A stretch of 64,000 nucleotides of DNA from an uncultured Acidimicrobiales bacterium. Lineage in GTDB: Bacteria; Actinomycetota; Acidimicrobiia; Acidimicrobiales; SZUA-35. A program made the position numbers and the translations under genes. Shown piece by piece: positions 58,001-64,000 of the stretch. The notes under the pieces were generated by a model. It was not told the DNA's origin. It saw nothing but the letters and a program-made list of their open reading frames with translations, and did not search any database. Each line of letters starts with the position of its first letter. The stretch's first letter is position 1. Location: the NCBI GenBank assembly GCA_937997485.1, contig CALKTH010000022.1, positions 1 through 64,000 of the forward strand, read 5' to 3'.

Positions 58001-58201
58001 GGCGAAGCCCGAGACGCCATCCGCGCCATTCAGCAAATGCGCAAGGACGCCGACCTCGACGTGTCGGATCGCATCGTGCTCCGGCATGCCGAGCTGAGCC
58101 CGGCGCTGGCCACGCATCTCGAGTGGATCATGAGCGAGGTGCTCGCCACGTCGAGCGAACTCGACGCCACGCTCGACACGTTCGCCGTTCAGCGAGACTG
58201 A
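55046..58201 (+). CDS. ileS: isoleucine--tRNA ligase (type 2/eukaryote-like)
   Basis: [74 protein letters not shown]-type motif; [14 protein letters not shown]. 1051 aa. Confidence 0.98.
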   Translation: [1051 protein letters not shown]

Positions 58202-58234
58202 GTCACTGCCTCAGAGCGTGAAGGAGAGGACCGT

Positions 58235-59587
58235 CTATTTGCGGCGGCTGAACCAGCTGCCGCCCTTGTCGCCTTCTTCATCATCTCCGAGGAAGGCGGC
58301 CAGGGCGGGATCTTCTTCGTCTTCGTTGGTGACTCGTCGCAACTCGTCGAGGAACGGGTCGCCCGTTGTGCCGTCGGGTGGCGGCGGGTCGGCATCAGGA
58401 ATGGCGTCGGCCCATGCCGGGCGAGCAACACCAACGGCCTCGCCGGCGGCATCGTCGTCGGCTGCGCCCTCGGAGGTCAGGTCGACGACGCTCGCATCCT
58501 CGTCAGCCACGGTCACGGTCTCGTGGGCTTGGGTGGCCTCGAGGTCGACGTCGTCGCCTGCGTTGGCGACTTCGATCGTGTCGGTGTTGGTGATGGGTTC
58601 GTTCAGCGCACTTTCGACGGCGGCTTGCACGGCCGCGGTATCGGGTGCGGCGGTATCAGGTGCGACGGTGTCGCCTGCCCCAGTGGCTTCGGGAACGGAT
58701 TCGCCGGCTTCGCGCTCGGCGGCGGCGTGGAGGTCCAACGGCGGAGCCTCACCAAGTGGGGTGTCGAGCGAAGTGTTCACCGCCTCGTTGAGGCCGGAGG
58801 AAAGCAATGCATCAGGATCGACGGCGGCAACGTCCGCCGGAGTCGGCGGCATCGACGTTCGAAGACGCTCCGGATCCTCAACGACACGAGTGAGCTCCGC
58901 CAATGCCTCACGAATGGTCTCGCGACGGGCAGCGAGATGGCCTTCGAATTGATCAACGTCGGCCACAAGCACGTCTCGCTGGGAGCGAAGTCCAGCAATC
59001 TCTTCCACCAACGCCGCCCGGGTGCCACCGTGCGCATCTGCCAACTCCGCCTCCGCTGCTGACACCTTCGCATCGAGGTCGGCCTTGGCCGACGACACCA
59101 GCGCAGCGACGTCGGTTTCTGCCTGGCTCATGAGCGTTGCGCGTTGCGCGAGGATCTCGGATCGGATCCGCTCGGCCTCGGCGTTGGCGTCGCCGACCAC
59201 CGTGCTGGCTTCTGCCGCAGCAGCATCGCGCAATCGTGCGCTTTCCTCGTTGGCTTCTCGCAGCTTGTTGTCTGCCGCCTGTTGCGCAAGGAGCAGCGTC
59301 TTGGAGATCGTCTCGTTGTCGAAACCATCTGCCTGCGCACTCGGTGCGGGGGCCGCGACCTCGGCGATGTCAGCGCCGGGACGCTCCATCAACCGCGCCT
59401 CAGCCGACGCGGCACGCGTCTCAGCTTCCTTCAGACGGTCCAACAGCAGGTCGACCTCATCGGCCAATGGAGCGAGGTTCTCGAGAACCCGATCCACCTG
59501 ATGCTTGTTGTAGCCGCGAAGCTCTTCCTCGAATCGCAGTTCCGGGATCCGCCGGAGCACGCGCAGCTTGTCATTCGATCCAGGCAT
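58235..59587 (-). CDS. DivIVA domain-containing cell-division/polar-growth protein
   Basis: RRIPELRFEEELRGYNKHQVDRVLENLAPLADEVDLLLDRL, then long coiled coil and acidic tail. ATG 59587 preferred over TTG 59596. Confidence 0.88.
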   Translation of the reverse strand: MPGSNDKLRVLRRIPELRFEEELRGYNKHQVDRVLENLAPLADEVDLLLDRLKEAETRAASAEARLMERPGADIAEVAAPAPSAQADGFDNETISKTLLLAQQAADNKLREANEESARLRDAAAAEASTVVGDANAEAERIRSEILAQRATLMSQAETDVAALVSSAKADLDAKVSAAEAELADAHGGTRAALVEEIAGLRSQRDVLVADVDQFEGHLAARRETIREALAELTRVVEDPERLRTSMPPTPADVAAVDPDALLSSGLNEAVNTSLDTPLGEAPPLDLHAAAEREAGESVPEATGAGDTVAPDTAAPDTAAVQAAVESALNEPITNTDTIEVANAGDDVDLEATQAHETVTVADEDASVVDLTSEGAADDDAAGEAVGVARPAWADAIPDADPPPPDGTTGDPFLDELRRVTNEDEEDPALAAFLGDDEEGDKGGSWFSRRK

Positions 59588-59690
59588 GACCGGCAAGAGT
59601 ACCGGAGCAACGCCCGTGGCGGTGGGACAGTCGAGGGTTCGTCGACGGGAACTCGACCGTCAGCGCCGACGGTCACGACGGCTGGCTGGC

Positions 59691-60320
59691 TCAGCGATCG
59701 AAACCGCGCTCTTCGATCCGGCGACGATCTTCCGCCGAGACGTCAACGCCCTTCGGAATCAGTAAGAACACACCGGTTGCCAGCTTCTCCATGGTTCCGC
59801 CCAGCGAGTAGCAAACGCCGCTGGCGAAGTCGATCAACCGGCGCGACAGGTCTCGATCCAGGGACTGGAGAATCATGATGACTGGCGTGGCTCGCTTGAA
59901 CTCGTCGGCGAGAATCTTCGCATCGCCAAACGACTGGGGGGCCAACGACTTGGGCTTCGCGCTTCGCACGGGCATCGGTTGCACTCCGCCGACAGCGGCG
60001 CCGAACTCGCTGGCCTTTGCCTCGGCCGGGGCATTCAACGGCCGGACGGTCACCGACCCATCCTCGAAGTCGGGCCCGGGAGAACCGACAGGACGGAGCG
60101 GGCGAACCGTACCTACAGCACTGGCCCCACCCGTGGTGTTCTGGCCATACGAAGACGTCGCCTGCGGCTCGGGCCCGGTGGCGGGTACATCAAACGCGCC
60201 AGTCGATGCGGCCGGGGCCGCCTCCTGCTCCGGCTCGTCATCTTCGTAGAGGTAGCCGTCGTCGTACTCTTCGTCAGGGCCGAGGCCCAGGTACACCATC
60301 ACGTTTCGAAACATCGACAT
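59691..60320 (-). CDS. sepF: cell division protein SepF
   Basis: MFRNVMVYLGLGPDEEYDD; AKILADEFKRATPVIMILQSLDRDLSRRLIDFASGVCYSLGGTMEKLATGVFLLIPKGVDVS. Confidence 0.96.
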   Translation of the reverse strand: MSMFRNVMVYLGLGPDEEYDDGYLYEDDEPEQEAAPAASTGAFDVPATGPEPQATSSYGQNTTGGASAVGTVRPLRPVGSPGPDFEDGSVTVRPLNAPAEAKASEFGAAVGGVQPMPVRSAKPKSLAPQSFGDAKILADEFKRATPVIMILQSLDRDLSRRLIDFASGVCYSLGGTMEKLATGVFLLIPKGVDVSAEDRRRIEERGFDR

Positions 60321-60534
60321 CGCACTCTCTCCGTGGACACAAGGATCGCGGGCGATCCGAGGTCGTAGTTTCGCACGTCCGCTGTCCCGCGTCGTGCTTT
60401 GTCCTTCACAGCGACCATTTGGCCTCGAAGTTTCGCCCCGTCATCGCCGAACTCCACACCCAGCCTGCCCGGTACACCTGGAGTTCTGCAGAGCAGCATC
60501 ACCCGGTCGCTCACTACGGGCAGAGCCGAACCGG

Positions 60535-61239
60535 TCACGGCGCCTGTCCGGCCGCTGGTCGGGCCCCGAACAAGGCGGTACCGACGCGAATCATCGTGGA
60601 ACCTTCTTGCACGGCCCGTTCCAGATCAGCAGTCATTCCCATCGAGACCTCCGGAAGCTTCCAGTTGTCGGCCAACGATCGAAGCAGGGCAAAACCCGGG
60701 GCGGGGTCACTGCCATCGGTCGGGCCGATGGTCATCAACCCTCGCACATCCAGTGCCGAATCATGCGCCGCCTCAAGCAGCACCGGAAGCTTGTCTGGGT
60801 TGGCACCAGACTTCTGGGCCTCTTGCGTGGTGTTGACCTGAATGAGGATCGCCGCGCCGGGCGCTCGCTTGGCGATCTCGCTGACCAGCTCGATCCGATC
60901 CACTGTTTGCCACAGCGCCACGTATCGGGCGATCTTCTTGACCTTGTTTCGCTGCAAGCCGCCGATCATGTGCCAGCGAGCCTCAGGGCGATCGAGCATC
61001 GGTGCCTTCCGCTCGATTTCTTGTCCGTAGTTCTCGCCCAGATCCACCAAGCCGACGTCGATCGCCGCTCGGGCCACTTCGATCCCGTGCGTCTTGGTGA
61101 CGGCGAGCACCCGCGTCCGCTCGAGCGAGCCTCCAGCATCGGTGATCCGGGCCTGGACCGCTGAGTGTCGCTGGGCGATGACCTCAACCAAGGCGCGATG
61201 CGCCTCCTCCGTGCCGAGCTCTGATTCGTCGACACTCAT
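60535..61239 (-). CDS. yggS: YggS family pyridoxal-phosphate enzyme
   Basis: VLAVTKTHGIEVARAAIDVGLVDLGENYGQEIERKAP; RWHMIGGLQRNKVKKI; VRGLMTIGP; VSMGMTADLERAVQEGSTMIRVGTALFG. Confidence 0.95.
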   Translation of the reverse strand: MSVDESELGTEEAHRALVEVIAQRHSAVQARITDAGGSLERTRVLAVTKTHGIEVARAAIDVGLVDLGENYGQEIERKAPMLDRPEARWHMIGGLQRNKVKKIARYVALWQTVDRIELVSEIAKRAPGAAILIQVNTTQEAQKSGANPDKLPVLLEAAHDSALDVRGLMTIGPTDGSDPAPGFALLRSLADNWKLPEVSMGMTADLERAVQEGSTMIRVGTALFGARPAAGQAP

Positions 61240-61925
61240 GAGGCGGATGCTTCGATCCAGGCGACGGTGGTTTGGCGACCGCGGTCGCCTCGAGTGCGAT
61301 GGCTGAAGAAGGCCGGATCACTTGTGCAGGCGAGTGTGGTCGGGTCAGGAGCAGGGCAACCGGAGCGGTCGAGCACGAGCCGCACCATGCCGGGCATGTC
61401 CAGCGCACGTTGGCCAGAGACAGTGCGAGACTCGACGGCGGGCCCGAAGGACTCGATCAAGGCATCGAGGTCCTCGTCACCGAACTCATACGCACTCGGG
61501 GTAATGCATGGGCCAACGAACGAAGCGATGGGTGCTCCGCAGTTGGCGCTGAGCAGCTCCACACCTCGGCCGATGATCCCGGCCGCAGCCCCGCGCCACC
61601 CGGCGTGCAGCACTGAAACTCCGGCTGCGCCGACGAGCACGACGGGCGCACAATCCGCCGTGGTGACCGCAATCGGTGCGTTCGACACGGTGGTCATCGC
61701 ACCGTCGGCGGTCGCTCCTGCATGCTCACCGGGCTCACCGACGTGTACGACATCACTGCCATGAACCTGTCGGAGCCACGTCCACGGCGCGTCGACAATC
61801 GATCGACGACGTCGCTCGAGATCCGCGGGAGCGGGTTCGCCAACGAAGAAATCACCGTCTGCCGCTGCGGTCGCGACGACTCGCACGGTTCTGCCATCGG
61901 TGAGCGCGTGCGACCAACGTTGCAC
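61236..61925 (-). CDS. pgeF: peptidoglycan editing factor PgeF / polyphenol oxidase (laccase-domain) family
   Basis: WTWLRQVHGSDVVHV; APIAVTTADCAPVVLVGAAGVSVLHAGWRGAAAGIIGRGVELL; GPCITPSAYEFG. Confidence 0.94.
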   Translation of the reverse strand: MQRWSHALTDGRTVRVVATAAADGDFFVGEPAPADLERRRRSIVDAPWTWLRQVHGSDVVHVGEPGEHAGATADGAMTTVSNAPIAVTTADCAPVVLVGAAGVSVLHAGWRGAAAGIIGRGVELLSANCGAPIASFVGPCITPSAYEFGDEDLDALIESFGPAVESRTVSGQRALDMPGMVRLVLDRSGCPAPDPTTLACTSDPAFFSHRTRGDRGRQTTVAWIEASAS

Positions 61926-61939
61926 GAGCGGCCGATGAG

Positions 61940-63058
61940 CTACTTGAGGAAAGACGGGACGTCGAACTCGTCGTCCTCGTCGTCGTCGGAAGCAAAGATG
62001 TCCACACCGGCGTCGCGTTGCGCCGGACGGGAGTCGTCGGCGGGGTCGTCGCCGAGGAGATCGCTGAGTGGACTGTCGTCTTCGTAGCTTGCACCGCCGC
62101 CCTCGTCGCCTCGATCCCAGCGGTCGAAACCGGCGGCGATCACGGTGACGCGGATCTCGTCGGCCATGTTCTCGTCGACCACGGTGCCGAAAATGATGTT
62201 GGCGTCCGCGTGGGCGACGTCGTGGATGATCTCCGCTGCTTCGTTGACCTCGAACAAGCCGAGTTCGCTCGAGCCAGCGACGGAGAGAAGGATGCCTCGA
62301 GCGCCTTCGATTGATGCTTCGAGGAGCGGGCTGGCAATCGCCGCCCGAGCAGCCGCCAGCGCGCGACCCTCACCGGACGCCTTGCCGATTCCCATGAGGG
62401 CGGATCCTGCGTCGTGCATGATCAGTCGCACGTCAGCGAAGTCGGTGTTTATCAGACCCGGTGTAGTGATGAGGTCGGTGATGCCGGCGACACCGGACAG
62501 CAGGATCTCGTCCGCCATCCGGAAGGCGCTGACCATCGTGGTCTTTTCGTCGGCGATCGAAAGCAGTCGATCGTTCGGAATGACGATCTGCGTGTCGACC
62601 TTGTCCTTCAGGCGCCCGATACCGCTCTCTGCCTGCGAGGCACGACGGCGTCCCTCGAACCCGAACGGGCGGGTGACAACGGCGATCGTGAGCGCACCCT
62701 GGCTCTTGGCGATCTCGGCGATCACAGGCGCAGCGCCGGTACCAGTGCCGCCGCCCTCACCGGCGGAAATGAAGACCATGTCGGCTCCATCCAGCGCAGC
62801 GGAGATCTCATCGGCGTGATCTTCGGCCGCCTGTTGACCGATCGCTGGGTCACTGCCGGCGCCGAGACCACGGGTGAGGTCTCGACCGATGTGAATCTTC
62901 GTCTCGGCGTCGTTCATGAGCAACGCCTGCGCGTCGGTGTTCACGGCGATGAACTCGACGCCTCGAAGGCCGGCATCGATCATTCGGTTGATGGCGTTAC
63001 AGCCACCACCACCAACGCCCACCACCTTGATGACGGCAACGTAGTTCTGGGTGTTCAT
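61940..63058 (-). CDS. ftsZ: cell division protein FtsZ
   Basis: [61 protein letters not shown]-terminal DVPSFLK. Confidence 0.98.
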   Translation of the reverse strand: MNTQNYVAVIKVVGVGGGGCNAINRMIDAGLRGVEFIAVNTDAQALLMNDAETKIHIGRDLTRGLGAGSDPAIGQQAAEDHADEISAALDGADMVFISAGEGGGTGTGAAPVIAEIAKSQGALTIAVVTRPFGFEGRRRASQAESGIGRLKDKVDTQIVIPNDRLLSIADEKTTMVSAFRMADEILLSGVAGITDLITTPGLINTDFADVRLIMHDAGSALMGIGKASGEGRALAAARAAIASPLLEASIEGARGILLSVAGSSELGLFEVNEAAEIIHDVAHADANIIFGTVVDENMADEIRVTVIAAGFDRWDRGDEGGGASYEDDSPLSDLLGDDPADDSRPAQRDAGVDIFASDDDEDDEFDVPSFLK

Positions 63059-63103
63059 GAATGAGTTGTCTTTCTGGGGGCCCATCGGAGGACGGGCGGG
63101 AGA

Positions 63104-63976
63104 TTAGGTACAGGTCGAGAGATCGGTCAACGGCGCCGCCGGGCGACCGTCTGCGTGTTGGCGGGTGACGGTCGGTGCCGCAGGCACGCGTACGTCGATC
63201 TCCCACAAACAGCGGAGATCTACAGAGGCGAGAATCGTGTCGAGACTAACGAGTTTCTCCCCGAGGCCGCTGTCATTGCCCAAACGGGCTCGCCCACCGG
63301 AGCTGAGCTGCAGGAAGATCGTGCGCTCATCGACCACGATCTGGTCGATCTCGGCCAACCGTTCTGGAGTGAGGCGATCGAGCAGTGCCACGATCCCGTG
63401 GATCTCGGAGGGGGCGAGTTCACCGGGTACTCCCGATGCCTCGACTCCCGCGATCGGCACGAAGCCGAACGGCCGAGTCGCCACCGTGTCCAATTGCCGT
63501 CCCGAACGATCGATGATGGCGAATCCTTCGCTCCCTGCGGACTGGCCAGCGGGGACGGCCACGGGGAGCAAGAGGTGCGGGGCTCGTTCGGAGACCGTGA
63601 CGGTGATGCGTCCCTTCCACGAGCGCTCGACCTCGACGCCGTGAACCCACGGCACTCGACTCACTGCGAACTCGGCCGCCGTGAGGTCGAGCTCGACCAG
63701 GGGCATCTCGGGCTCGATGCCGGTGGCGTTGATGATCTCGTTCGTGTCGGCCTGTTCGTTCCCGACGACAACAACCTCGTTCACATCGAGGAATGAACTC
63801 TGCAGAAGCGCAAGTGCCCCGACCGAAAGAACAGTGATGGTGGCCAACGCCAGCACGGTGCGAAGCCGCTTTCGGCCTTCACCGCGAGCCACCTCTGTGC
63901 GGCGTGCTCGCATACGGGGGTCGACGACGGCCCCGCTCTTTTCTGCTGTTGGCTTCTGCTTCGTCGTCGTGGTCAC
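63104..63976 (-). CDS. ftsQ: cell division protein FtsQ (POTRA)
   Basis: One N-terminal TM; LDVNEVVVVGNEQADTNEIINATGI; FAVSRVPWVHGVEVERSWKGRITVTVSERAPHL; upstream of ftsZ. Confidence 0.9.
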   Translation of the reverse strand: MTTTTKQKPTAEKSGAVVDPRMRARRTEVARGEGRKRLRTVLALATITVLSVGALALLQSSFLDVNEVVVVGNEQADTNEIINATGIEPEMPLVELDLTAAEFAVSRVPWVHGVEVERSWKGRITVTVSERAPHLLLPVAVPAGQSAGSEGFAIIDRSGRQLDTVATRPFGFVPIAGVEASGVPGELAPSEIHGIVALLDRLTPERLAEIDQIVVDERTIFLQLSSGGRARLGNDSGLGEKLVSLDTILASVDLRCLWEIDVRVPAAPTVTRQHADGRPAAPLTDLSTCT

Positions 63977-64000
63977 TCGAGGCCTTCTGGCGCGTGTGTT

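Noticed and set aside
58198-58214. ctgag-tcactgc-ctcag hairpin after ileS
   Set aside because: Only a 5-bp stem without a U-tract; too weak to call a terminator.
1-64000. CRISPR arrays, tRNA/rRNA genes, IS elements, phage or known defence systems
   Set aside because: No spaced direct repeats, no transposase-like ORFs and no recognisable tRNA/rRNA sequence seen by eye. tRNAscan-SE/CRT would be needed to exclude them fully.

Overview
This 64 kb window is high-GC and most likely comes from an actinobacterium, possibly an Acidimicrobiia-like lineage (inference from the division genes, the proteasome activator and codon bias). From 1 to about 41.9 kb it is one large exopolysaccharide (EPS) locus. 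That part encodes many glycosyltransferases, three Wzc/Wzz-type chain-length proteins, two O-antigen-ligase/Wzy-like proteins, two priming phosphoglycosyltransferases, two WecG/TagA-family enzymes and one flippase. It also carries nucleotide-sugar enzymes (Ugd, a UXS-like epimerase, RfbF, a CDP-paratose 2-epimerase-like protein, an RmlC-like protein), three sulfotransferases and a large Asp-box beta-propeller lipoprotein. From about 42 to 64 kb it is housekeeping: dnaE with an in-frame LAGLIDADG intein, a CAP-DUF4214 secreted protein, a Bpa-like proteasome activator, an Rrf2 regulator, a patatin, RluD, LspA, a DksA-like protein, a type-2-like IleS, and the divIVA-sepF-yggS-pgeF-ftsZ-ftsQ block. 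The main points for follow-up are: the 379-aa DnaE intein; a recurrent TANNNT-N6-8-start-codon layout suggesting widespread leaderless transcription; a Wzc paralog with a degenerate Walker A motif and a disordered tyrosine-free tail; duplicated EPS modules with sulfotransferases; and several perfect palindromes in intergenic regions. All calls come from reading the sequence and ORF track; no database searches were run.
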